From: Anaerolineae bacterium
GTDB taxonomy: Bacteria; Chloroflexota; Anaerolineae; Aggregatilineales; Aggregatilineaceae
Reading direction: 5' to 3'
NCBI GenBank assembly: GCA_016930015.1
Contig: JAFGHR010000009.1
Coordinates: 1-37,930 of the forward strand
DNA length: 37,930 nt
Position 1 is the first letter of the stretch. Every line of letters begins with the position of its first letter. Positions 8,086-16,176 of this stretch are shown piece after piece. The position numbers and the translations under genes are program-made. Below the pieces are notes generated by a model. The model was not told where the DNA came from. It searched no databases and saw nothing but the letters and a program-made list of their open reading frames with translations.

Positions 8086-8478
8086 ATGCCCCGGCCTGAT
8101 GAATATAACGACTACGATGAATACGACGACTACGCGGACGAGTACAAAAACGGTCGTGCCCTGGTCGGCCAGGACCAGGGCCGCAGCCTGTTCAACCTGG
8201 GTATTAATGGCAGCATACTGGTGATCATTGTGCTGACGCTGATCTATACCCTGTCGCCGATTGATGCGATCCCGGATTTTATTCCACTGGCCGGTCAGGC
8301 AGACGATATCGCCGCGATTGCCGCGGGCAGCGGTTCGGTGCTGTTTTTGTCCGTGCTGCGGTTGATTTTACGCAACCGGATAACACGCTGGGGCTGCCTG
8401 ATCGTTTTGGGGCTGACGGTGCTCGGCACACTCACCGTTTTTTGGCTGCTGCTGCGCGTATTTGATTCGATTTTTTGA
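8086..8478 (+). CDS. DUF1232 (YkvA-like) membrane protein
   Basis: A 130-residue integral membrane protein. The N-terminus is rich in Asp and Tyr (DEYNDYDEYDDYADEY). A DUF1232 core follows, with the signature YTLSPIDAIPDFIPLAGQ-x-DD around residues 49-70, inside the first hydrophobic segment. Two further hydrophobic stretches follow. The molecular function of the YkvA family is not established. The acidic tail would be cytoplasmic if the positive-inside rule holds. The ribosome site AGAAAGG sits 9-15 bp upstream. It converges with the lipoprotein gene ending at 8498, leaving only 19 bp between them. Confidence 0.88.
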   Translation: MPRPDEYNDYDEYDDYADEYKNGRALVGQDQGRSLFNLGINGSILVIIVLTLIYTLSPIDAIPDFIPLAGQADDIAAIAAGSGSVLFLSVLRLILRNRITRWGCLIVLGLTVLGTLTVFWLLLRVFDSIF

Positions 8479-8497
8479 GCGCACCGGCTCACCAGCG

Positions 8498-9406
8498 CTA
8501 GCGGCGATCCAGCGCAAGTTGATACACGCCGGTCTGGTCGTCGTCGTACATACGCACAACAATCGTGTATGGGCCATCGGCGGGGAGGTCCAATTCTAAC
8601 ACGGGGTCATTGCTGGCCGGACCATCGTCATTACTGGCCAGCAAACGTTCATCCGGGGCGTACAATTCCAGGTAACCATCTGCCAATAACGCCGTCATGG
8701 TGATCAATACCCGGTCACCGGTGCGCCCGCGAAAAACCCATTGATCGCGCTGGCCGCGAACCGCGATCTCGCCCGAATGCGTTTCCCCATAGCGGATCGT
8801 GCCTCCGCCAATTTCGGGCACCGGGCGGCTGACGACCGCTAGCCGGAACGCGCGCGCGGTTGTTTCCGGGCCAAATAGCTGAACGGCGTATTCGCCTGCC
8901 TCCGGCAAGTCCCACTCACCGCGCAGCAGCGGCTGGCCTAACGAGGCGCTGACCGGTAGTAACAAGTTCCCTGCGCTGTCATACAGCCGCGCTTGCAGCC
9001 GCAAATCCACACCGCCGTCAAGCGCTTCGATGGCTACAGCTACCCGCACCGGGCGATCCACGCTGAACGTTACCTGTTCGGGTGGTTCGCCGGGGTTATA
9101 GAACGTGTCTACCGGCTGATCAAGACTCAGCACAAGCCCGGAATCAACGTGGTGAGCGGGCGGCGGTGTAGGCGTGATCGTGGCAGGTGGGCGGGCTTTG
9201 GTGGGCGTTGACACAAAAAATACCGGTGACGAGGCCGTCGGTGTTCCGCGGCGCATGGGCGTTCCGCCGGTCGCCGGTACGCGGCTGGTGTCCTGTGAAT
9301 CACACGCATTCATCAGCCCGGCGCAGCACAACCACAATACGCCCCACCACGTTAACGCGGCGGCACGCCGTGCGGATATCGTCCTGTTCATGCGGGGGAC
9401 TGCCAC
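8498..9406 (-). CDS. Secreted lipoprotein-like protein with PPC-like beta-sandwich domains
   Basis: Exported protein of unknown role. A basic, hydrophobic N-terminus ends in LMNAC, a passable lipobox, so it is probably a lipoprotein. A Pro/Thr-rich linker follows, then two beta-rich modules. The C-terminal one (last ~100 residues: GETHSGEI..., FRGRTGDRVLI, YLELYAPDERLLASNDDG, YTIVVRMYDDDQTGVYQL) closely fits the bacterial pre-peptidase C-terminal (PPC) pattern. No protease domain is present. GTG at 9406 lies 5 bp after the upstream esterase stop codon with a weak GAGA site. ATG at 9391 is an alternative but is preceded by a CCCCC stretch. Probably cotranscribed with the esterase. Confidence 0.82.
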   Translation of the reverse strand: MAVPRMNRTISARRAAALTWWGVLWLCCAGLMNACDSQDTSRVPATGGTPMRRGTPTASSPVFFVSTPTKARPPATITPTPPPAHHVDSGLVLSLDQPVDTFYNPGEPPEQVTFSVDRPVRVAVAIEALDGGVDLRLQARLYDSAGNLLLPVSASLGQPLLRGEWDLPEAGEYAVQLFGPETTARAFRLAVVSRPVPEIGGGTIRYGETHSGEIAVRGQRDQWVFRGRTGDRVLITMTALLADGYLELYAPDERLLASNDDGPASNDPVLELDLPADGPYTIVVRMYDDDQTGVYQLALDRR

Positions 9407-9411
9407 ATTCT

Positions 9412-10464
9412 CTAGTCCGATGGGCTTGGTTCCAGGCAGGACGGCAGTTCGGTCACGTCACGCGGCCATTGTTCGCCGTAAAACGACAGATATTCCAGCG
9501 TGTGCACGCTCCAATAATCCATGTCATGATCGCCGGTCGGGTTAATCAGGTAGTCGTGTTCAACGCCATGCTGGTACAGAATGTCCGACATCACAGCGGC
9601 ATAGGTGCCTACGTAGTCTTCGGCGGCGTGATCTATGTAAATCCGCAAGGGAAATTTCGCCAGGTTGGTCTGTTCGGCCAGGTCAAGCGGGTTATTCTCC
9701 GGGAACGCATGCTCCGGGTCAAAGTGTGGGCTGTGGCCACCGACCGCGCTAAACATATCAGCGTGGCGAAACGCCATGCTGAACGCCCAGAATCCCCCGC
9801 GCGAGATACCGCCAATAGCACGCCCACGACGCCCGCCCCACAAACAAAAATCGGACTCAATCGTTGGAAGCAGCTCGTCCAGGATCATCGTTTCGTAAGA
9901 TGCGCCGTCCGGCTGGTCGTTTAGCTCGGCCAGCTCGCTCCCATCCGGCATAACTAACACCATCGGTGGCAGTGTGCCGTCGCGTATACCCTGGTCTAAC
10001 AGGGCGAGTGCGTCCAACTCCTGCCACATGGTGTGATCATACCCGGTGCCGTGCAGCAGCACCACGTAGGGATAACGCTGAAACGTGTCGAAAAAACACG
10101 GCGGCAAATACAGGTCGTACAAAAATTCGTCTCCGGTCACCGCGCTGCGCAGTGATAGATTAAGCAGCCGCCCCGACGTTTCAGCACAGACATAAGGTGT
10201 AGGTGACGGTGTACCGGTCGGCGGCGGAATGGGCGTTGGCGACGGCACGGGCGTGTTCACCGCCCCAACAGCGGCGGGCGGTTCTGCCGTCAAGGCGGGA
10301 CCATCAGGGGACGCTGCTAGAGCCGCACTACTGGCAGAGATCGGTGTTTCGCCAGTGACAACGATATATTGCGGCGTCTGCTCCGGAGCCAGCGGTTCAC
10401 AGGCCGCCAGCACGATAAACGTCAGGCAAACGAACAGGTATCGAGGGTATTTTTTGAGTATCAT
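9412..10464 (-). CDS. Lipoprotein esterase of the putative-esterase (EstD/Fes) family
   Basis: Surface alpha/beta-hydrolase. A signal peptide with lipobox VLAAC (Cys22) is followed by a long Pro/Thr/Ser linker (residues ~40-90) and the catalytic domain. Visible elements are YVVLLHGTG (133-141, oxyanion region), the nucleophile elbow GISRG (219-223, Ser221), acid candidates around DHAAED (278-283), and His313 in GDHDMDYW. That order fits PF00756 esterases, which cleave acyl or feruloyl esters or siderophore esters. The substrate is unknown; polysaccharide de-esterification is one possibility. It has an excellent promoter so close that the ATG at 10464 would be leaderless, and no ribosome site is visible. 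Confidence 0.87.
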   Translation of the reverse strand: MILKKYPRYLFVCLTFIVLAACEPLAPEQTPQYIVVTGETPISASSAALAASPDGPALTAEPPAAVGAVNTPVPSPTPIPPPTGTPSPTPYVCAETSGRLLNLSLRSAVTGDEFLYDLYLPPCFFDTFQRYPYVVLLHGTGYDHTMWQELDALALLDQGIRDGTLPPMVLVMPDGSELAELNDQPDGASYETMILDELLPTIESDFCLWGGRRGRAIGGISRGGFWAFSMAFRHADMFSAVGGHSPHFDPEHAFPENNPLDLAEQTNLAKFPLRIYIDHAAEDYVGTYAAVMSDILYQHGVEHDYLINPTGDHDMDYWSVHTLEYLSFYGEQWPRDVTELPSCLEPSPSD

Positions 10465-10471
10465 GGTGCGA

Positions 10472-10500
10472 ATTATATGCAGTTACCCGGCAAGTAACAA
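10472..10500 (-). promoter_or_regulatory. Sigma-70-type promoter giving a leaderless esterase mRNA
   Basis: On the minus strand, TTGTTA (complement of 10495-10500) and TATAAT (complement of 10472-10477) are separated by exactly 17 bp. Only seven bases lie between the -10 and the ATG at 10464. Transcription would therefore begin at or next to the A of the start codon. The lack of a Shine-Dalgarno sequence agrees. The remaining gap to 10584 holds no gene; a weak TACAAT at 10541 on the plus strand has no matching -35. Confidence 0.7.
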
Positions 10501-10584
10501 CTGCCCGCCTGTGTAGTGGCGGTTCGACTCAAACGTCATATACAATCGATACTGCGAACATGACGGTACACACTGCCCGCCGTC

Positions 10585-12672
10585 GTGCTGATCACAACCG
10601 GTACCTGGCCTATGATCGCGCTCAACAATCTACCAGAAATATCACTTGCCGCGCTGGTACTGTGCCTGATGGCGCTGCCGCCCGGCTGGTTATTTCTGCA
10701 TGTCGTGCACCTGCCGACCGGCAGGACCATGCTGCCCGTCGCGGTTTTGATCGGCATGTTGATCGTGCCGCTGGCGTTTAACGTCACCGCCGCGATCCTG
10801 CCGGGTCCGCTCACCCTCCCGGCGCGCGTGATCGTGTGGGGTGGTCTTCTGGCGAGCCTGGGACTCGTGGCCGTGCTGGCACACCGGCACGGATCGCCCG
10901 GTGCGCCGCCGCGTTTTGATTTTCGCTGGCAAGCCTGGGCGCTGCTGGCGATCGGGCTGGTGGCGGTAGTGGTAACCGCACCCTCACTGATCGAACACAA
11001 TGTTGAGGGTAACGCAGGCTGGAAGTATATCTCCCTGGCCGACTGGAGCAAACATGTCGGCATGGGTACGGCGCTGATGACAGACGATCACCTGCCGTCG
11101 CAAAACCCGTTTCTGAGCACCGATCACGCGTTCCGCTATTATTATTTTTCGTATGTTCTGCCGTCGATGGTGCCGCGCCTGACCGGTCATGTCGTATCCG
11201 TCGCCAACAGCCTGATCGCGCTGGCGCTGGTAGTAGCGTTTGCGTTTCCGTTCCTGGTCTACCACTTCGGGCGCGCGGTGGGCCTGACGGCAGGCGGCGC
11301 ACTGGTAGGCGCGTTTTTGCCCACGCTGGTCAGCGGCCTGGACCTGATCTATAACACCATCCTGCGAACCGAAACCGGCTACTGGCCGCTGCACGTTGAT
11401 GCCTGGATGCCCTTTTTTCTGCGGCGCATCGACGCGCTGAGCGTCATGTTTACCTGGACTTTCCAGCACACGCTGGGGATTGCCGCCGCCGTGTTGATCC
11501 TGTGGCTGCTGCTGCGCCCCGTGATCGATGTGGGCCGGATGATCGGCGCCGCGCTGCTGATCGCCGCGCTGATGGGCACCAGCACCGTGGTCTGGTTCCC
11601 GTGTATGGCCGGGCTGGGAGCGTTTCTGCTGGTCGAATTTGCCCGTTACACGCTGCGCCGCACAAACGTTATGCTCAGTTTTATGCTGCCTGCCGGTGCG
11701 CTGGCGATGGCGTTTTTTCTCAGCGTGCCTTACCTGCGCCTGCTGGCCGACAGTAATACATCCGTCGGGCCGGAACTACACATCAGCCCAACCCTGCACG
11801 GGATACGGCATGGCAGCGTTTTCAGTGAGATGTTTGGCCCGTCCGACTGGACGTTTGCGCTTGATTTTCCGCTCCAGATGATCCCGGAGTTTGGGCTGGT
11901 CCTGATCACGGGGCTGGCCGGGTTATGGCTTCTGCGCCGGGCGTGGGCTTCAGACCCCGCCGCCCGGCTGTTGATCGTCAACATAACCGTGTATTTCTTC
12001 ATCATACTGGCTGTACGCGAAGGGCGCTCGGAAACGAATAATTATGCGCCGCGTACTGCCGGGCTGGCGTGGACTCTGCTGGGCGTCACCAGTGGTTTTT
12101 GGTGGATGGCACGCCAGCGCAGCCTATGGTGGCGTTGGCTGCCCCTGCGTGCCCTGTTAGCGATCATGCTGGTGATCGGGCTGGCGACAACGGCCTATGA
12201 GCCGCTGATCGTGCATACAATCCCGGCATTTGTTGACCAGCGCCAGCACGAACTCCACGAATGGTTAAACGACACGATGGGACGCCAGGATGTCTACCTG
12301 GTTGACCGCCAGACCAGCGGCGAAATGATCCTGTTCATTGAACGGCAAACGGCTTTTCACGAGCGCGGTTTTATCGCGTTGTACGCGTCCCGGCGTGAGC
12401 AGTATGATCAGGCAGTGGCCTTGATCGACACCGCCTACACCACGTTTTATCCATCGGAAGCCGCCGCCGCATTACACCAGCTCAACGTCACGTTCCTGGT
12501 GCTGTCGGCAGGTAATATGCCGGCATGTATGAGTCATCCCAATTTCACAACTTATTTTTCGCCCGTTTACCAGAATCCGCGGTATTTTGTTATGTATATC
12601 AATGAGCCGCCCGACTCACTGCTCACAGCACCGTCTGAGGCGGAACCCTATGAAACGATCACGATAGAGTAG
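10585..12672 (+). CDS. Large polytopic membrane protein, GT-C glycosyltransferase-like
   Basis: A 695-residue protein with roughly a dozen hydrophobic segments up to about residue 545, then a soluble C-terminal tail. The first large loop contains LADWSKHVGM (Asp153, His157). This acidic/His motif sits where GT-C lipid-linked glycosyltransferases and YfhO/DUF2298-like proteins carry their catalytic aspartate. The tail (VYLVDRQTSGEMILFIERQ..., AAALHQLNVTFLVL) is also like those families. I would not assign a substrate. No ribosome site is visible for GTG 10585 or for in-frame ATG 10612, so the exact start is uncertain. It is followed 64 bp later by the transglutaminase and probably shares its transcript. 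Confidence 0.82.
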   Translation: MLITTGTWPMIALNNLPEISLAALVLCLMALPPGWLFLHVVHLPTGRTMLPVAVLIGMLIVPLAFNVTAAILPGPLTLPARVIVWGGLLASLGLVAVLAHRHGSPGAPPRFDFRWQAWALLAIGLVAVVVTAPSLIEHNVEGNAGWKYISLADWSKHVGMGTALMTDDHLPSQNPFLSTDHAFRYYYFSYVLPSMVPRLTGHVVSVANSLIALALVVAFAFPFLVYHFGRAVGLTAGGALVGAFLPTLVSGLDLIYNTILRTETGYWPLHVDAWMPFFLRRIDALSVMFTWTFQHTLGIAAAVLILWLLLRPVIDVGRMIGAALLIAALMGTSTVVWFPCMAGLGAFLLVEFARYTLRRTNVMLSFMLPAGALAMAFFLSVPYLRLLADSNTSVGPELHISPTLHGIRHGSVFSEMFGPSDWTFALDFPLQMIPEFGLVLITGLAGLWLLRRAWASDPAARLLIVNITVYFFIILAVREGRSETNNYAPRTAGLAWTLLGVTSGFWWMARQRSLWWRWLPLRALLAIMLVIGLATTAYEPLIVHTIPAFVDQRQHELHEWLNDTMGRQDVYLVDRQTSGEMILFIERQTAFHERGFIALYASRREQYDQAVALIDTAYTTFYPSEAAAALHQLNVTFLVLSAGNMPACMSHPNFTTYFSPVYQNPRYFVMYINEPPDSLLTAPSEAEPYETITIE

Positions 12673-12736
12673 CCACGGGAAACGGAACACCTGACACACG
12701 TTGTAACGGGTGCTTATCAGAGAGATACACCAACCC

Positions 12737-15250
12737 ATGACATTTACCCGACACATGCACGAGACCGGGATTCCAGCCCAACACCGCATGCAGCGACCGG
12801 GGCGGATCAACCGGTTGGCCCGGCATATTCGAAATGATCTCCGCGTTACATTTGCGCGGGGCGATATCAGCAGCCTGGTGATCACCTGGGCCTTGCTGAT
12901 CGTCGCTGCGCTGGCAGTGGACGCTGGCGATTGGACCGGGGGTCTGGGATCACTTGTCACCATCAGTATTCTGGCGGTCGGATTCGGCTTTTTGCTGGCA
13001 CGCAGTCATTATTCCGAATCAATGGCCCTGGTGCTCAGCACGGTTTACAGCATGGCGGCGGTCATCGGCATCAACGCCATCGTCCTGGTTGGCAGCGGGC
13101 CGGTGAACAAGCGCGTTGATACGCTCTTTCACCAGGTTGGCACATGGATCAACCAAGCGCTTGCCGGTGATCAACCCACAAACGATCGCACCGTGTTTGT
13201 GTTGTTTTTGTCGGTCCTGTTCTGGTTCCTGGGGCATAATTCGGCATGGCATGTTTTCCGCGTGGATCGCGTGTGGCGGGTGATCGCACCGGTCGGGCTG
13301 GTGGTGATCACCAACCAGTTTTATTACCAGGGTGATGCAACGCTGGACAGATACCTTGTGGCATTTGTTTTGCTGTCGCTGCTGCTGCTGATCCGCTCAC
13401 ACATTGAAGCCCGCGAATTTGACTGGTACCTGCACCGGATCAGTTTTCCGCGTGCCATGCGGCGCACGTTTTTTCAAAGTGGGGGCGTGCTGGCGCTGAT
13501 CGTGGTGCTGACGGCGTGGCTTGCCCCAGCCGGTAACGATGACAAAAGCCTGGACCGGCTTGACGAGTTCATGAGCGGCGAGACGTTCATGGAAATGGCC
13601 GAACTCTGGAATCGCCTGTTTTCGTCGCTGGAAGGGGAAGGAATCGCGACCGTCGATTATTATGGCGGCGATGAACTGGAACTCACCGGCGCGATCCGGC
13701 TGGGCGATCAACCGGTCCTGTCGGTGCAGGCGCCCGATGGCCCGCGTTATTATTGGCGCTCCACGGTGTATGACACGTATGTGCTGGACGATGGCGCGTG
13801 GAAGTGGCGCCATATCCGGTCGGTGCGGGCGTATACCGATGAAGAAGGGCTGCGCTTAAACATCGGTCCCACGGTGGCGGGTGCCCGAACTGAGATCGAA
13901 CAAACCGTCACCTTGCTGATTCGTGCGTCGAACCTGGTCTACACGGCTCCCCAGCCGATCCTGTTAGGGCTGCCGGTCGAGGCTGAACTCGACTGCGTCG
14001 AGGACCTGGGCCGGACCTGCGTGAACCAGAACCGCCCATCCGATGTCGCGATCATCAACGCCCGTAAGACGCTGCGCACCAGTGATACATACACCGTCAC
14101 GTCCTCGATCAGCACCGCACCCGCCGACGCCCTGCGCAGCGCCGGGCAAGATTACCCGGCCTGGGTGCTGCGCTTGTACCTGCAAGGTACAGATAACGTA
14201 TCGCTCCGGGTGCGTGACCTGGCCGCGACGATCGTGCAACAAGCCGGTGCCCAGACGCCTTACGACCAGGCCAAAGCGATCGAACGGTGGCTGCGCACCA
14301 ACATTCAATACAACGAATCGATCCCGTCGCCGCCCAAAGGCCAGGACCCTATCGATTGGTTCCTGTTCACGCAGCACCAGGGGTATTGTAACTATTACGC
14401 TACGGCCATGGTGTTGATGCTGCGCTCGCTTGATGTTCCGGCACGTATGGCGGCGGGTTTCGCTCAGGGTACGTGGGACCCGGCACGAAATGCGTTTCTG
14501 GTGCGCGAGCGTGACGCCCATACCTGGGTGGAAGTGTATTTCCCCGGTTACGGTTGGGTTGAATTCGAACCCACCGCGGACGAAGCACCCCTGGACCGTC
14601 AGGGCGACCAGACGCCGCAGGTCGTGCTGCCGACCATGACGCCGCTGCCGACGGCTACAGCCACGCCGACAATTCTTCCGACCGCGATTCCACCCACGGC
14701 GGCAGGTGGCGCGAACGCCACGCCTACCAGTCCGGCGGAGCAGCCGTTTTTGCACTCGACACCAACACCGACACCGTCACCAACTCCCAGCGCAACACCA
14801 CCGCCGCCGCTCGATAGTACCAAAGTGGACGCCGATGGCGGCAGCAGCATTCTGAAAACGATCCTGTTAACACTGGGACTGTTTGCGCTGGCCGTTACGC
14901 TGCTGGTGCTGCTGTTGTTGATCCTGATCTGGTACGTTGAGTACCGAGGGCTGGGCGGTTTGAACCCGATTCAGCGCGCGTATGCACGTATAGGCATCTA
15001 TGCGCGCTGGTTGGGCATTTCATTCAACCAGTCAGCCACTCCCGACGAGCGCCGCCGTCACCTGACTGGTGTATTGCCAGAAGGCGAGCAGCCGATCAAC
15101 ACGATCACGCACGCTTATATCCGGGATCGGTATGCCGATCCCCGTCACACGCCGGGCGATCTTGAACACAGCCTGCCGCCCGACACCTGGCCGGAAGCAC
15201 GCTGGGCCTTCATCCGGCGCAAACTGGCGCGGCTGATTGGCCGGGACTAA
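12737..15250 (+). CDS. TgpA-like membrane transglutaminase with DUF4129 tail
   Basis: Integral membrane protein of about 837 residues from ATG 12737; GTG 12710 would add nine residues, and neither start has a strong ribosome site. Order: several N-terminal TM helices (DUF3488-like), an external domain with the transglutaminase core, a Thr/Pro linker, one TM helix and a DUF4129-like cytoplasmic tail. Core residues are Cys551 (GYCNYYA, nt 14387) and His595 (DAHTWVEVY, nt 14519). The third position reads FEPT (Glu611) where many members have Asp. The family acts on extracytoplasmic proteins as a peptidase or crosslinking enzyme, but substrates are mostly unknown. Its AAA-ATPase and DUF58 partners, which usually adjoin such genes, are absent from this window. 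Confidence 0.9.
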   Translation: MTFTRHMHETGIPAQHRMQRPGRINRLARHIRNDLRVTFARGDISSLVITWALLIVAALAVDAGDWTGGLGSLVTISILAVGFGFLLARSHYSESMALVLSTVYSMAAVIGINAIVLVGSGPVNKRVDTLFHQVGTWINQALAGDQPTNDRTVFVLFLSVLFWFLGHNSAWHVFRVDRVWRVIAPVGLVVITNQFYYQGDATLDRYLVAFVLLSLLLLIRSHIEAREFDWYLHRISFPRAMRRTFFQSGGVLALIVVLTAWLAPAGNDDKSLDRLDEFMSGETFMEMAELWNRLFSSLEGEGIATVDYYGGDELELTGAIRLGDQPVLSVQAPDGPRYYWRSTVYDTYVLDDGAWKWRHIRSVRAYTDEEGLRLNIGPTVAGARTEIEQTVTLLIRASNLVYTAPQPILLGLPVEAELDCVEDLGRTCVNQNRPSDVAIINARKTLRTSDTYTVTSSISTAPADALRSAGQDYPAWVLRLYLQGTDNVSLRVRDLAATIVQQAGAQTPYDQAKAIERWLRTNIQYNESIPSPPKGQDPIDWFLFTQHQGYCNYYATAMVLMLRSLDVPARMAAGFAQGTWDPARNAFLVRERDAHTWVEVYFPGYGWVEFEPTADEAPLDRQGDQTPQVVLPTMTPLPTATATPTILPTAIPPTAAGGANATPTSPAEQPFLHSTPTPTPSPTPSATPPPPLDSTKVDADGGSSILKTILLTLGLFALAVTLLVLLLLILIWYVEYRGLGGLNPIQRAYARIGIYARWLGISFNQSATPDERRRHLTGVLPEGEQPINTITHAYIRDRYADPRHTPGDLEHSLPPDTWPEARWAFIRRKLARLIGRD

Positions 15251-15294
15251 GCGGCAGCGCAGCCTGTTCCGCCGGTGTCATGCCCAATTTACTC

Positions 15295-15323
15295 TTGACG
15301 GCAGTGGCACCGGCTGGTATCAT
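15295..15323 (+). promoter_or_regulatory. Promoter of the rplJL operon
   Basis: TTGACG (15295-15300) and TATCAT (15318-15323) are separated by 17 bp: five of six and four to five of six matches to the sigma-70 boxes. Transcription would start near 15330, just upstream of the L10 leader structure and more than 210 nt before rplJ. It lies 44 bp after the transglutaminase stop, so rplJL is probably an independent unit. Confidence 0.75.
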
Positions 15324-15339
15324 GTCGTCATCTGGTGTA

Positions 15340-15500
15340 AGCAACCTGAGCTTTACCACAGACAGCCGGTGCCCAACGGGCTTAATAGGAAACTATCCTG
15401 CCTGCCTAGGTGAAGACCCTAAACACCATACCGAAGCCGAAAGCTTCCGGAATGTGAACTCAACGGTCTTTGCCTGTGTGCGAAGACCGTTTTTTTGCGG
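15340..15500 (+). ncRNA. Ribosomal protein L10 leader
   Basis: Structured 5' UTR that lets free L10 (with L12) repress its own operon. The conserved core is visible as AGACAGCCGGTG (15360-15371), a GCCC-AAC-GGGC mini-hairpin (15371-15381), an ATAG stem closed on a GAAA tetraloop (15385-15396), and CCTGCC...TAGGTGAAG (15397-15415). These match the known L10-leader layout found upstream of rplJ in many phyla. The downstream part holds the attenuator hairpin and an alternative antiterminator segment. The whole 15251-15547 gap is accounted for by the promoter, this leader and the ribosome site. Confidence 0.85.
15462..15496 (+). terminator. Attenuator terminator in the L10 leader
   Basis: Perfect 9-bp stem AACGGTCTT (15462-15470) / AAGACCGTT (15483-15491) with a 12-nt loop and seven T residues (15490-15496), about 50 bp before rplJ. 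An upstream AAGACC (15413-15418) in the leader core can pair with GGTCTT (15465-15470), the 5' arm of this stem. That provides a mutually exclusive antiterminator. Confidence 0.88.
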
Positions 15501-15547
15501 CCTTCCGTGCAGCACCCAACATCCTTAAGGAAAGGAGGAATGCACAC

Positions 15548-16105
15548 TTGGCTATTAACAAAGAACGCAGGCAAGCGCTTGTCAAAAGCTACATTGAATT
15601 GCTGGAAAAAGCCAAAGGTGTTGTCGTAACCGAATATCGGGGTATGACGATGCAAAACCTTGACGCGCTGCGTGCTAAACTGCGTGAGAAAAACGGGCAG
15701 TTTACTATCACCAAAAACACGCTGCTCAAAATTGCGCTTGACGAGGTTGGCATGGCAGTGCCCGATGACCTGTTACAGGGACCAGTAGCCCTGGCTGTCG
15801 CCTTTGACGATCTGCCAGCTATCGTCAAAACCGTCCTTGACTTTACCAAAGACAATGAGGTTATCGTTGTTAAAGGCGGTATCATAGGCGGATCCACGAT
15901 CAAGGAAAAAGACCTGGATGCGCTGTCCAAACTGCCGCCGTTGGATGTACTCCGCGCTCAGCTCGTCGGCATGGCCACTATGCCAATGGCCGAGTTTATC
16001 AGTTTGCTCGACGAACCCGGACGCCAGGTGGTCGCGGTGATCAAGGCAGCAACCGATGGCCTGGTCAACGTGCTGGCTGCCTACAGCCAGAAAGAAGCTG
16101 CCTAA
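15548..16105 (+). CDS. rplJ: Ribosomal protein L10
   Basis: Large-subunit stalk base protein that binds 23S rRNA and carries L7/L12 dimers. The 185 residues show the L10 pattern: GVVVTEYRGMTMQNLDALRAKLRE near the start, FTITKNTLLKIAL, GPVALAV, VVKGGIIGG and the C-terminal helix for L12 docking. The start is TTG at 15548, because AGGAGG (15533-15538) lies 9 bp upstream and the protein then begins AINKERR, as in homologues. A longer reading to 15470 would run through the attenuator loop and is rejected. Regulated by the L10 leader. rplK and rplA, the usual upstream genes, are not here. Confidence 0.96.
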   Translation: MAINKERRQALVKSYIELLEKAKGVVVTEYRGMTMQNLDALRAKLREKNGQFTITKNTLLKIALDEVGMAVPDDLLQGPVALAVAFDDLPAIVKTVLDFTKDNEVIVVKGGIIGGSTIKEKDLDALSKLPPLDVLRAQLVGMATMPMAEFISLLDEPGRQVVAVIKAATDGLVNVLAAYSQKEAA

Positions 16106-16176
16106 ACGCAGCCTGAATCGTACTTGTATCGCCAATACTCAGTGTAATAATCTGAATACGAAAGGGATCTCTCACA

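Noticed and set aside
10560..10781. Short plus-strand frame starting at ATG 10560 with a GATACT six bases upstream
   Set aside because: It overlaps the N-terminal TM helices of the 695-residue membrane protein in another frame and its translation is low-complexity Arg/Ala. No ribosome site.
13964..14755. 263-codon open frame antisense to the transglutaminase
   Set aside because: It lies wholly opposite a gene with clear catalytic motifs, and its translation is rich in Arg/Gly/His without any domain. It is a shadow of GC-rich codon use. The same applies to other long antisense frames, for example 2414-3034, 4236-4799, 22589-23467 and 28786-29298.
15470..15547. N-terminal extension of rplJ from TTG 15470
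   Set aside because: It would begin inside the attenuator hairpin and cross the terminator T run and the AGGAGG site. L10 homologues begin at AINKERR.
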